Assembly: GCA_963773845.1 (NCBI GenBank)
Contig: CAVZCU010000011.1
Coordinates: 868,001-932,000, forward strand
Direction of reading: 5' to 3'
Origin: SIAJ01 sp963773845
GTDB taxonomy: Bacteria; Planctomycetota; Planctomycetia; Gemmatales; Gemmataceae
Length of the DNA stretch: 64,000 bases
This document shows positions 26,376 through 35,135 of the stretch, piece after piece; positions within the stretch are counted from its first letter, which is position 1; each line of letters begins with the position of its first letter. The translations under genes were made by a program, and so were the position numbers. A model generated the notes under the pieces. It had not been told where the DNA came from. It did no database searches and saw nothing but the letters and a program-made list of their open reading frames with translations.

Positions 26376-26991
26376 CCGCCCCCTCAATGAACCGATATTA
26401 TTTCATTTCAACGCGGCCAGTTTCCTTTCAGCCGGTCATTTCATTACGAGGCCGTCACGCGCGGCTCCGAACGGGCTCGACCTGGGCACGTGGCAAATGG
26501 ACCACACAGCGCTGATCCGTAAGGTTGCTCAGGACCACGAATCGCAAGAGTACAAAGTTTGGACTGAGGGGCAAAACGTATTCGCCCTCAAGGGGAAGTC
26601 CGGCACACTGTCCGGCAAGCCCGACGTGGTGGCCGTCAACGGACATTCAGGCTGGGTGGTGGACACGAAGACCGGGTCGCCGAAAGCGTCGGATCGGATC
26701 CAGGTGATGCTCTACATGTGGGCGATGCCGAGGACGAATCCGGCGTTTGAACAGGTGACGTTTGATGGCAAGGTGATCTACAAGACCGGCTACACGATCA
26801 TCACGGCCGACGAGATCGACCCGGTCTTCATCAAGCGGATCGGAGAGCTAATGAAGGAGATCTGTGGTGAAGATGAGCCGCACAAGGCCCCGAGCTACGG
26901 GGAGTGCCAGCACTGCCCGGTCACGCCCGAGGACTGTGCAGAGCGGGTTCAGACGGAGGAGGCGTACCATGGCGAGACGGACGAGTTCTAA
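26362..26991 (+). CDS. PD-(D/E)XK nuclease-like protein
   Basis: A 209-residue protein. GKPDVVAVNGHSGWVVDTKTGSP (about 94-116) provides the D...(D)xK core of the PD-(D/E)XK fold, followed by ASDRIQVMLYMWAM, an active-site helix with a conserved Gln as in RecB/Cas4-type nucleases. The C-terminus carries YGECQHCPVTPEDCAERV, three cysteines that resemble part of a Cas4/AddB iron-sulfur site. The first 45 residues are low-quality and a start at MDHTALIRKV (26497) is possible. It lies in an accessory island next to a PIN-like protein and the DUF5131/TcmP pair. A DNA repair, phage-derived or defence role is plausible but not shown. Confidence 0.7.
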   Translation: MSRHDRPLNEPILFHFNAASFLSAGHFITRPSRAAPNGLDLGTWQMDHTALIRKVAQDHESQEYKVWTEGQNVFALKGKSGTLSGKPDVVAVNGHSGWVVDTKTGSPKASDRIQVMLYMWAMPRTNPAFEQVTFDGKVIYKTGYTIITADEIDPVFIKRIGELMKEICGEDEPHKAPSYGECQHCPVTPEDCAERVQTEEAYHGETDEF

Positions 26992-27064
26992 TCGTTTATA
27001 CCTGTTTATAGCTGGCCAGGAGGATAAACGGATATATCTGACGGCGGGCACGGACGCCCACATC

Positions 27065-27304
27065 CTACTGCTGGGATCGACGTAATCGCTGCAAAATGCT
27101 CTCGACGCTCGACGAGTCGATGGCCTGCTGGGCACGCCTAACCTGCTCCATCAGTTCGGTGACGTTGATCGACTCGGCGTCTTTCTGTGCCCGCTGCAAC
27201 TGCTCCGACAACGCCTGCAAGTCAATAGAGCTGGCGTCCTGTTGAGCCAGCCGCAATCGCTCCATCAACGTTTCCACATCAGTCGATTCGATTTGTTCAC
27301 GCAC
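27065..27304 (-). CDS. Small helical repeat protein (four 19-residue repeats)
   Basis: A 79-residue protein made almost entirely of four tandem 19-residue helical repeats: TDVETLMERLRLAQQDASS, IDLQALSEQLQRAQKDAES, INVTELMEQVRRAQQAIDS and SSVESILQRLRRSQQ. Leucine and alanine spacing predicts amphipathic helices and likely coiled-coil assembly. No family recognised. It lies 33 bp downstream of the PIN-like gene on the same strand, so it may be its partner. Confidence 0.6.
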   Translation of the reverse strand: MREQIESTDVETLMERLRLAQQDASSIDLQALSEQLQRAQKDAESINVTELMEQVRRAQQAIDSSSVESILQRLRRSQQ

Positions 27305-27336
27305 CTGTTCTATCTGATCGACGCAGTCTGAAACAT

Positions 27337-28307
27337 CTACAGGTCGAATTGAGCCTCGAATCGCCCTCGCTCTTCCGGCTTCTTCGCCCGCTCCAACAAC
27401 CGTCTTGCTATCCGGCGACTCTGCTCTTTCTCGGCCCTCTGTTGTTCGAGCTTCTGCTGTTCAAGTGCTTCCAGATCGCTAATGACCTTCTTGTCCGGAG
27501 ACGTTCGATCCTGTGCGGCCTTCTGTTCGATGAAACGAACCGTGTTGTACATGTAGAACGGCACCTTGCATTGGTCGAAGAACTCTTGCAAAAGTTGCGG
27601 TTGCGGACCGACTGCTTGCCGTCGATCTCCTGCCACCAGTCCTCCTTGTTGTCATTCGTGATGAAAACAATGGGCGTCTTCTTCGCCTCAGCATACTGCA
27701 TTAGCTCGAACCACAGGACTGCATCCCCGTATTTCTCGTTTGTCCGGTTTGCTTGCATCCTTCCATCCCGGCGGGATAAGCTTCTTGTACCTATCGGCCG
27801 CCTTTGCGTGCCACGCCTTTAGTTCTTCTGCGGACAGAGGCTCGCCGACACGGTTCTCAAGAATAGACCCAGCAGTAGCAAGGTTCGGGTCTGACTTGGT
27901 CAAATCCTGGTGGCCAGCCTCCAGCTTTTTCAGTTCAGCGACTAGCTCATCTGCGAGCTTGCCAATCCGGTCCCCAAACGATTCCAGTGGGATGTATGGG
28001 TGGCGAGGAAAGGCCCCTTGGAAACTGGCTTTAAGCTTGGACAGGTGTTGTTCGACGGAGTTGTATGTGCCCGCTGGTTTTCTGATTTCTTCCGGGTAAT
28101 GCCGAAAGAACTCCATGCCCGCTTGATGGTAAGCCAGATTCGTTCCTTAAGACTCTTCAGAGCCTCTAGGAATGCCGATGCCGTCGCCGTGTTCACCCGA
28201 TAGATGTCGAGGAGTACATTGGCGTCAAATGAAAACGTCGCCGTACTCCACAACGTCTTGAACTCGTCATCGGTGTACCGGACATAGCCACGGAACTGGT
28301 TTTTCAT
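27337..28307 (-). CDS. PIN-like domain protein (PIN_8 type), frameshifted
   Basis: Pieces in several frames form one protein of about 320 residues. 28307 onward: MKNQFRGYVRYTDDEFKTLWSTATFSFDANVLLDIYRVN, with the first PIN acidic residue. Then EFFRHYPEEIRKPAGTYNSVEQHLSKLKASFQ and ELVAELKKLEAGH (27688-28116), EKYGDAVLWFELMQYAEAKKTPIVFITNDNKEDWWQEI (27620-27750), and GPQPQLLQEFFDQCKVPFYMYNTVRFIEQ (27337-27600). YGD..LW and ITNDNKEDWW mark the PIN_8 class of RNase-like domains. At least three indels break it. It is divergent from the DUF5131 gene. Ribonuclease activity is inferred from family only. Confidence 0.7.
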
Positions 28308-28485
28308 TTGCCCGCTCCTTCAGTTCAGGTAGTTGCGGACACCAACGTCGGGAAGGCTCGTTTTCCGGTCGGTTCCATGACTTGCTACGGTGCAGATCCG
28401 ACCTACCGAGGTAGACTCATGCGTGGTAATAGTGTACAAATGTTTGAGGTACCGAGAAGTCCACACGGACGACCACAATCCCTGC
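28308..28485. promoter_or_regulatory. Divergent intergenic region of the PIN / DUF5131 unit
   Basis: 178 bp between the minus-strand PIN-like gene and the plus-strand DUF5131 gene. It must hold promoters for both directions. The stretch around 28425-28445 (GTGGTAATAGTGTACAAATG) is the most A+T-rich part and a candidate promoter core, but no clear operator or box could be fixed. Confidence 0.35.
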
Positions 28486-29533
28486 ATGAGCATCGTCACC
28501 AAGATCCAGTGGGTGGACTCGACCTGCAACCCGACCATGGGCTGCGAAGGGTGCGAGTTATGGAACCCCAAAACGGGGGTCCGGAAGTGCTACGCCGGCA
28601 CGTTACACACCCGGTTCGGTGGCGTCACCAAAGGGTACTCTCCCACGTTCGACGAACTCACCTTCTGGCCGGGCCGGATGGACGAAGCCGCCCGATGGCC
28701 TGACCTCGCCGGCATCGCCCGACGAGACAAACCGTGGCTGAACGACCTCCCCAGGCTCATCTTCGTGTCGGACATGTCGGACGCTTTGTCCTCGGTTGTC
28801 CCGTTCGACTTCCTTGAACGAGAGATTATCCAAACCGCACTGTCGCCGAATGGCCAACGACACCAGTGGCTTTGGCTGACCAAACGACCTGACCGAATGG
28901 CCAAGTTGTCGGAGAACGTCCAAGGCCAAGGGAGCCCGATGGCCGAAGAACATCTGGGCTGGAACCAGCATCACTTCTCAAGCGACAACCAGCCGGATCA
29001 AGCACCTGCTGCGGGTCGGCGACGACCACACCATCCGGTTCCTCTCGGTCGAGCCGCAGCACGAGCCGATTGCGTTCGGCGAACTGTTGCGACGGCTGGA
29101 CTGGGTCATCCAGGGCGGCGAATTCGGGCCGTGGAGCCGAACCATTCCGCCTTGAGTGGGCGTTGGACCTGATCCAGCAATGCCGAGATGCGGGCGTTGC
29201 GTACTTCCTGAAGCAACTTGGGAGCGTGGTCTTTTGGGCGACCGTCGCCTGACCTTTGACGACGGCCACGCCGGTGACTGGTCGGAATGGCCCGAAGCGG
29301 TCCGAATCCGCCAGATGCCGAAACGGATTGAGATTAGAAAGCCGTCAATTCCTGGTGACCAAAAGCGGCCTGAGAGAGTCCCGCTGGAAGTGATCGCCAC
29401 CAAGAGCAAAGGAACCCAGGCGGCCCTAAAGGCATGGGCGACTCGTCGTGAAAACGAGCGGAAGCAGAAAACGGGCGAAACCAAAAGCGTGGGGGCCGCT
29501 CGGCGACTGAAACAGGAGAGCGGCGTGGCGTGA
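28486..29533 (+). CDS. DUF5131 / three-Cys-motif (phage Gp37/Gp68) protein, frameshifted
   Basis: Start ATG 28486 (MSIVTKIQWVDSTCNPTMGC). CNPTMGCEGCELW...CYAG gives the cysteine cluster of the phage Gp37/Gp68 (DUF5131) family. FWPGRMDEAARWPDL, LIFVSDMSDALS and RHQWLWLTKRPDRMAKL follow at normal spacing. The frame shifts near 28930 to HLLRVGDDHTIRFLSVEPQHEPIAF...LDWVIQGGEFGPWSR, and near 29235 to RRLTFDDGHAGDWSEWPEAVRIRQMP, ending at 29533. The family has a radical-SAM-like cysteine pattern and unknown chemistry. It lies 23 bp ahead of tcmP, its regular partner. The breaks are simple indels. Confidence 0.8.
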
Positions 29534-29556
29534 GGATCGAATACACCCAGACGAGC

Positions 29557-30934
29557 ATGAGCGACAAAATGAACCAAGCAGACAGCAACCCGGAATACTG
29601 GGACGACTACTCCAACCTGCAACACGTCAAGCACGAGTTGATCCGGGAATACCTGAAGGGCTGGTTCCCAAGCTGACTCTCGGCCCGACCGGGTGTCGGC
29701 GGCTCCTCTACATCGACACCCACGCTGGTAGGGGCAAGCACAGAACCGGCGAACTGGGCTCGCCGCTGGTGGCCCTGACCACGCTGCTCGAACACACGTC
29801 CCGGAGCAAGATCTCCAGAACACCGAGGTCCGCTTTTACTTCATCGAAGGTGACCAGGAGAACGCCACCGCCTTGCGGACGGAGTTGGGAGGCCACGCCC
29901 TCCCGAACAACGTCTTCGCCGAGGTCGAGTCCGGCGACTGCTTCCAGATCATCGAGAAGGCTGTCGCCGACATGGAGAAAGACGGCAAGCGGATGGCCCC
30001 GGCCTTCATCTTCGTCGATCCGTATGGATTTAAGCTCCCCGGCAAGCTCCTTCGCAAGCTCCTGAGCTACCCCAAGGTCGAGCTTTTCGTGAACGTGATC
30101 TGGCGGGAACTCGACATGGCAATCCAGCAGTGTCGAGGAGGAGCCTGTGTCCCGCAACCAGTGAACACTGGACCGGATCTTTTCGGCATCGAGCCTGACC
30201 CGGAACGAGAAAGGGCTGCGGCCCAGAGGCGAGAGAGCGGACGGGCGAGTCTGGAAGCCACCCTCAACAGCGTCTTCGACGGCGACAAGTGGCGGAACAT
30301 TACTGCGGATGGGGCTGACAGCCGGGCCGAGCAGTGCGCAGAAGATCTTCCGGCAGATGACGGGTGCGAAATGGGGCACCTACCTCCGAATGCTCGACAA
30401 CCAACGGGTCCGGTACTTCCTACTACACCTGACCAAGCACCCGGACGGCCGAGACCTGATGAAAGACTGCATGTGGAAGGTGTGCCCCACAGGTGGCTTC
30501 TATGCCAACAAGTCGGACAACCCGAGGAAAGGTCATCCTCCTCCAACCCGAGCCAGACTTCCAGCCGCTCCACGACTGGGTCGTTCAGCGGCTCTCGACT
30601 GGCCCGAAGCACTGGCAAACCTGATCTACCGAAGTTCGGGAAGAACTTGGGGCTCGGGAAACACCTCAACGGCGTGATTAAGTTGATGAAGGACAATGAC
30701 CTGATCGTCGCCGACCAGTACACGGGGCTGTTCGCCCAGACGAACAACCCTCGCCTGAGACTTGCCCGTCAGGTTCAACTCCTCTTGAAAACAGGAGGGG
30801 GAGGGGTGGATTTTGGGCAGAATGGTCACTTGCCCAGTAACCTGCCCAAGAAGACTGGTTACTGGGCAAAGCCGCCACGCGCCGCCAATGAAAAGCAAGG
30901 AATCCGTTTCACTGCAACGCCACACAGGTGTTAA
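29557..30934 (+). CDS. tcmP: Three-Cys-motif partner protein TcmP, frameshifted
   Basis: ATG 29557 opens MSDKMNQADSNPEYWDDYSNLQHVKHELIREYLKGWFP. The frame shifts near 29671 to KLTLGPTGCRRLLYIDTHAGRGKHRTGELGSPLVALTTLLEH, again near 29815 to VRFYFIEGDQENATALRTELG...MAPAFIFVDPYGFKLPGKLLRKLL, and near 30310 to GAKWGTYLRMLDNQRVRYFLLHLTKHPDGRDLMKDCMWKV. The last part (GKHLNGVIKLMKDNDLIVADQYTGLF...) runs to 30934. THAGRG and FVDPYG recall a Rossmann methyltransferase-like fold. TcmP genes are regularly found beside DUF5131. The pair's biological role is not known. Confidence 0.78.
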
Positions 30935-32577
30935 GCGCTTTTGAGATGCTCGTGGACGAACTGAACTGCCATGGAGCCTTCGCCCACTGCCGAGGCGACG
31001 CGTTTGACGGAACCGGACCGAACATCGCCTGCCGCGAAGACGCCCGGCCAGTTGGTTTCCAAAAAGAATGGGGGGCGCTTGCCCGGCCAGGTCGACGATT
31101 GACTCACCACTTGCCCGGTGGCGACAAACTGCTTGCGGTCGCGCTCGATTTCGGGCGGCAACCAGTCGGTGCGCGGCGTGGCGCCGATGAAGCTGAAAAG
31201 AGCCGGCGTCACTACCGCCCGTCTCTTTCCGTTGGATTTGTCGAGCAGCTCCACCTCAGCCAGCACGCCGTCGCCGAGCAGGCGACTGACTTCGGTATTC
31301 AAGTGGATCTCAATATTCGGCGTCTGCTGGACACGGCTGACTAGATAGCTCGACATGCTCTTGGCGAGATCGTCTCCACGCACAACGAGGAACACTTTCT
31401 TCGCGACCCCGGACAGAAAGACCGCCGCCTGCCCGGCCGAATTGCCAGCGCCCACGACGATTACGTCCGACCCACGGCACATTTGCGCTTCGACCGGCGT
31501 GGCAGCGTAATAAATGCCACGTCCCTCGAATCGATCGCAGTCCGAGACCCCCAGCAATCGATATTCGGCGCCGGTCGCGATCAACACACACCGAGCGGCG
31601 ATCGGTTCGCCGTCATCCAGATACACGACAGGCCCGGACGACTCCATGGAGAGGCGCAAGACTTGCGTGGCGAGCGGCATGTGCGCTCCGAACTTGCTAG
31701 CTTGCAGGACGGCCCGGTCGGCCAGGTCGCTGCCGGTGATCCCGGTTGGAAAGCCGAGATAGTTTTCGATGCGCATGCTGCGCCCGGCCTGCCCGCCATG
31801 AGCAATTCGTTCGAGGACGACCGTGCTCAAGCCTTCGCTGGCGCCATAAACCGCCGCCGCCAACCCGGCGGGACCAGCTCCCACGATGACCAGGTCGTAA
31901 GGCTTCGATTCGAGTTTTCGCCGAAGACCGAGTGCATCCGTCAACTCCCCGTTGGACGGATTGCGCAAAATGAGCTTTCGGCCGCACATGACCACGGGCG
32001 TGTCCGATTCACTCAAATTGAATTGGCGGAGCAGGTCCAACACCTGCGGGTCGGACTCGAGGTCAAGCCAGGTAAACAACACGTTGTTCTTGGCCAGAAA
32101 ATCACGGACGCGAAACGTATCGGACGAGCGCGGACCGACGACCCGCAGTCCCGTGAACTCCCCCGACTCGCGCAGGAGCTGCCGGCGGGCGATGAATGCC
32201 TGCAGGATGATGTCGGCCAGTTCCGGTCGATTGTTGAGGATGACGCGAAGTGCATCCTGGGAGATTTCATACACCTCGGTATCGCCGCGAGCAAAGGCGC
32301 TGACGACAGCGGGCCGGCCGGTGATTTGCGATACGTCCCCCGCAAACTCGCCGGGACCGTGGAATATGACGGTCTTGGGCGCGTCGCCGGTTTCATCGAC
32401 GATCTCGACTTGGCCCGAAATGACGACGAAGAAGCGGCTGTCGCGATCGCCGGCGCGAAAGAGCGCTTCCCCATCGTGGTACAGTTTGCGCACCGTCTTC
32501 GAGCACTGTCCGAGCGCGGTCAGCCGATCGGCATCGAGCCGGGGAAACGCAATGGAATAAAGGTCGTGCTCGGCCAA
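30931..32577 (-). CDS. cNMP-binding, thioredoxin-reductase-like FAD oxidoreductase
   Basis: An intact 548-residue three-part protein. Residues about 15-140 form a cyclic-nucleotide-binding domain (ALFRAGDRDSRFFVVISGQVEIVD...GEFAGDVSQITGRP). About 145-220 is a thioredoxin/glutaredoxin-like segment (VRDFLAKNNVLFTWLDLESDPQV). From about 230 comes the FAD/NAD(P) module: VIVGAGPAGLAAAVYGASEGL, GGQAGRSMRIENYLGFP, VIVVGAGNSAGQAAVFLSG, and ATPRTDWLPPEI...GVFAAGDVRSG. The redox CxxC of true thioredoxin reductase is not visible, which is normal for this fused family. The UBP zinc-finger gene next door is a frequent companion. It probably links redox chemistry to a nucleotide signal. Confidence 0.9.
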   Translation of the reverse strand: MAEHDLYSIAFPRLDADRLTALGQCSKTVRKLYHDGEALFRAGDRDSRFFVVISGQVEIVDETGDAPKTVIFHGPGEFAGDVSQITGRPAVVSAFARGDTEVYEISQDALRVILNNRPELADIILQAFIARRQLLRESGEFTGLRVVGPRSSDTFRVRDFLAKNNVLFTWLDLESDPQVLDLLRQFNLSESDTPVVMCGRKLILRNPSNGELTDALGLRRKLESKPYDLVIVGAGPAGLAAAVYGASEGLSTVVLERIAHGGQAGRSMRIENYLGFPTGITGSDLADRAVLQASKFGAHMPLATQVLRLSMESSGPVVYLDDGEPIAARCVLIATGAEYRLLGVSDCDRFEGRGIYYAATPVEAQMCRGSDVIVVGAGNSAGQAAVFLSGVAKKVFLVVRGDDLAKSMSSYLVSRVQQTPNIEIHLNTEVSRLLGDGVLAEVELLDKSNGKRRAVVTPALFSFIGATPRTDWLPPEIERDRKQFVATGQVVSQSSTWPGKRPPFFLETNWPGVFAAGDVRSGSVKRVASAVGEGSMAVQFVHEHLKSA

Positions 32578-32604
32578 GGTGCAATCTCCCTTGCTGTGTT
32601 GAAA

Positions 32605-32892
32605 TCAATCGCGCAAATAAGGCTCGGCCGCCGCGGGAACGGGCAGTTCTTCCTCGTCGATGTAGCACCATGCCCAGCGCTCGCCCGGCTCGAATGACGC
32701 CATGACGGGGTGTTTGGTTTGGTGAAAGTGTTTGGTGGCGTGCCGATGCGGCGAGCTATCGCAACAGCCGACGTGTCCACACGTCAGGCAAAGTCGCAGA
32801 TGCACCCAGCGGCTGCCGATCTTCAAGCACTCCTCGCAGCCGGTTGTCTTGGGCGGAACGGGTTGCACGCTGTCAGCATGCGGACAGGACAT
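32605..32892 (-). CDS. UBP-type zinc-finger protein
   Basis: 95 residues. CEECLKIGSRWVHLRLCLTCGHVGCCDSSPHRHATKHFHQTKHPVMASFEPGERWAWCYIDEE is a complete ZnF-UBP domain with its three zinc sites (CxxC, CxxCxxxxC, HxxxHF...H). In eukaryotes the domain binds ubiquitin C-termini; in bacteria it occurs as a stand-alone protein, often beside the cNMP-thioredoxin-reductase fusion seen 28 bp downstream on the same strand. The two are probably one operon. Confidence 0.9.
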   Translation of the reverse strand: MSCPHADSVQPVPPKTTGCEECLKIGSRWVHLRLCLTCGHVGCCDSSPHRHATKHFHQTKHPVMASFEPGERWAWCYIDEEELPVPAAAEPYLRD

Positions 32893-33093
32893 GACTCGCC
32901 TCCTGCCGGAAATGAAGTGTCACTCATGTCGATGGGACGCTCTCCGCTCCGGATGACCGCGGTTGCGAAGCAGGACTAAGCTCAATATACTCAGGAAAAG
33001 TGCAAGTCATTGTGTCGAGCACACCTGCAGCGCGAACGATCACGAACGGTGACCATCGAGCGCTGACCACCATCCCCCACGTGAGACGGCTCA

Positions 33094-33435
33094 ATGCCCG
33101 GTCGGCGGTTCCTACTGACTCCCGGCCGAACGAGCAAGCAAGGCCAACAGATCAACGTCGGCAAGGACGATGCCGCCTACGAAGCGATCGTCAACACGAT
33201 GACGATGCACAAGGAGGACATGAAAGAACTCGGCATTACGTCCGGGGAGAAGGTCCGGGTTCGCACGGAATTTGGCGAGGCCGAGTTTCTATGCAAAGAA
33301 GGGAACATCCCGCAAGGCTTGCTGTTCGTTCCTTATGGACCGCCAACGTGTAAACTGATGGGTGGGGCAACCGACGGAACCGGGATGCCGACGTCGAAGG
33401 GATGGGAAGTGGAAGTGGAGCCGGTTCGGTCGTAA
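33094..33435 (+). CDS. fmdD: Formylmethanofuran dehydrogenase subunit D
   Basis: 113 residues of the molybdopterin-dinucleotide-binding fold. MPGRRFLLTPGRTSKQGQQI begins the barrel; MTMHKEDMKELGITSGEKVRVRTEFGEAEF is the conserved strand set, followed by GLLFVPYGPPTCKL and GTGMPTSKGWEVEVEP, which line the pterin pocket. In archaeal Fwd/Fmd complexes subunit D caps the Mo/W cofactor bound by subunit B. Its presence here, with an Fe-S-bearing subunit B, argues for a redox-active dehydrogenase rather than the cofactor-free Fhc hydrolase of methylotrophs. ATG at 33094 fits the family N-terminus. Confidence 0.88.
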   Translation: MPGRRFLLTPGRTSKQGQQINVGKDDAAYEAIVNTMTMHKEDMKELGITSGEKVRVRTEFGEAEFLCKEGNIPQGLLFVPYGPPTCKLMGGATDGTGMPTSKGWEVEVEPVRS

Positions 33436-33544
33436 GTCGCGTGTTTCGTTGCAGATTCGTTGCAGATTCGTTGCAGAAAATTGTAAATTCGTTGCAAAGG
33501 GGTCTGGGTGTGTGTGCAACGAACGATTCGGAAGAAGGGATATC

Positions 33545-33703
33545 ATGAAATCGACTGAGGTTCGCCGCGATCCGCAAGAGCGGGAGCCAGATCAGGTTGC
33601 GGCGGATTCGCTGGAATCCGTATCTGCCTGGTCCGAGATCGAGCCGGGCCGGTTCATGCCCCGGCGGATTCGTGGCAGCTATCGCGGCGCCAAGCTGGGG
33701 TGA
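33545..33703 (+). CDS. Small conserved-looking hypothetical protein
   Basis: 52 residues from ATG 33545: MKSTEVRRDPQEREPDQVAADS, then SAWSEIEPGRFMPRRIRGSYRGAKLG. The basic C-terminal motif SEIEPGRFMPRRIRGS looks conserved and short proteins ending this way seem common in planctomycetes, but I cannot name a family. It lies between fmdD and fmdB on the same strand. Just upstream, 33445-33495 has four direct copies of TTCGTTGCA. Confidence 0.45.
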   Translation: MKSTEVRRDPQEREPDQVAADSLESVSAWSEIEPGRFMPRRIRGSYRGAKLG

Positions 33704-33737
33704 GCCTTTGTAGCTCCGTCCGGTCCGGACGGATCAA

Positions 33738-33792
33738 AGTAGCCCGCACACTCCGTGTGCGGGCGTTCCGCACACGGAGTGTGCGGACTACT
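33738..33792. repeat. Hairpin upstream of fmdB
   Basis: AGTAGCCCGCACACTCCGTG followed after a short loop by its complement, ending CGGACTACT: a stem of about 23 bp. It lies 12 bp before the fmdB start codon and could regulate or process the fmdD-fmdB mRNA, or be a REP-like repeat. Confidence 0.6.
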
Positions 33793-33803
33793 ATGGGACT
33801 GAG

Positions 33804-35135
33804 ATGGAATTGACAGTAACTAAAAATGCGACGTGCACCTTTTGCGGCTGCGTCTGCGACGACATCGAACTGCATGCGGACGGCGAACGGATCACGGAAA
33901 CCAAGGGCGCTTGCATCCTCGGCCAGTCGTGGTTCAAGAACCACACCGCCGAGCGCCTCTATCCCGATGCCCTAATCGACGGCAAACCCGCGACGGTCGA
34001 CGACGCAGTGGAAGCGGCTGCGGAGTATCTGCACGCCGCCGACATGCCGCTCGTCTACGGGCTCAGCAACGTCACTTGTGAAGCCACGCGGGAGGCGGTC
34101 TCGCTCGCCGAGATGATCGGCGGAGTGATCGACAGCCATACATCGCTTTGACACGGGCCCACCGAAATCGCCGCCCAGTTGGGTGGCAAGGTCTCCTGCA
34201 CATTGGGCGAAGTCAAGAACCGGGCCGACCTCATCATCTACTGGGGCGGCAACCCGGCCGAGTGCCATCCCAGGCACTTCACGAAATACACCATCATGCA
34301 GAAAGGGAAGTACCTTCCCAAGGGGCGCAAAGAACGCACGATGGTGCTCGTCGATATCCGCGAAACGCCGAGCGCCAAGGCTGCCGACATCTTTCTGCAA
34401 ATCCGACCGATCAAGGACTTTGAAGTCCTCACCATCCTGCGGGCACTGGTCAAAGGCCAGTCCGTGAGTGCAGAGCAGGTCGCGGAAACTGGGCTGACAC
34501 TCGAACAACTTCAGGACTTCACCGACCGGATGAAGCGTGCGCGGTTCGGCGTGCTCTTCTTCGGTATGGGTCTGTCGATGACCCGCGGCAAGCACATGAA
34601 CTCGGCGGCCGCCCTGACGCTCGCGGCGGAGCTAAATGCGTTCACCAAATTTGTAGCGATGCCAATGCGTGGCCACGGCAACGTCACCGGGGCCGACGTG
34701 GTCTTGCGCTACACGACGGCCTACCCGTTCGGCATCAATCTGAGCCGCGGCTACCCCCGTTTCAACCCCGGCGAGTTCTCGACCATTGACGTATTGGTGC
34801 GCGGCGACAACGACGCAACGCTGGTCCTCGGCGCCGACCCCGGCGCGACGATGCCACAGCCCGCGATCGACCATCTGGCCCGGACGCCAACAATCGTCCT
34901 CGACCCCAAAGTGACGCACACCAGCCGGCTCGCCCGCGTTCACATCACCACGGCAGCGACGGGCATTAGTGCCCCCGGTACGGTCTATCGCATGGACGAG
35001 ATTCCATTGCCGCTAAGGCCGCCGCTCAAGTCGCCATACCCGACAGACGAGGAAGTGATCCGGCGGATTCGCCAGGCGGTAATGAAGAAGCCGGCGTGGT
35101 ATGCGGAGGCGAACGGGGTGGGGCAGGTGGCGTGA
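33804..35135 (+). CDS. fmdB: Formylmethanofuran dehydrogenase subunit B, candidate selenoprotein
   Basis: One frame of 443 codons with a single in-frame TGA (34149-34151) at residue 116. N-terminal CTFCGCVCDDI (Cys11, 14, 18) and Cys37 bind a [4Fe-4S] cluster. Then DSHTSL-(TGA)-HGPTEIAAQLGG, followed by LGEVKNRADLIIYWGGNPAECHPRH, aligns with archaeal FwdB, where a Cys or selenocysteine in xCHGP binds Mo/W. I therefore read the TGA as selenocysteine. The frame before and after is the same, unlike the indel breaks elsewhere. A SECIS-like hairpin follows and selB is in this window. The subunit reduces CO2 or oxidises the formyl group at the pterin site. The stop overlaps the next gene as TGATG. 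Confidence 0.9.
34170..34187 (+). promoter_or_regulatory. Candidate bacterial SECIS hairpin
   Basis: GCCGCCC-AGTT-GGGTGGC forms a seven-pair stem (one G-U) with a four-base loop. The loop begins 25 bases after the in-frame TGA, within the usual 16-37 range, and has G at the second loop position, as bacterial SelB-binding hairpins require. Folding is by eye only. Confidence 0.6.
35011..35135 (+). repeat. fmdB 3' end, parent copy of a duplicated segment
   Basis: These last 125 bases of fmdB recur in diverged form (about 85% by eye) at 36237-36363, where they are non-coding. The two copies flank the toxin-antitoxin-like module in direct orientation. Confidence 0.8.

Noticed and set aside
26362..26991. 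Cas4
   Set aside because: The PD-(D/E)XK core and cysteines resemble Cas4, but there is no CRISPR array or other cas gene and the four-cysteine pattern is incomplete.
30933..32697. Plus-strand open frame at 31483-32697
   Set aside because: It is a shadow of the intact minus-strand cNMP/FAD oxidoreductase.
34147..34180. The break in fmdB as just another frameshift or pseudogene
   Set aside because: The frame before and after the TGA is identical, the stop replaces exactly the metal-ligand residue, and both flanks are conserved; indels explain the other broken genes but not this one.
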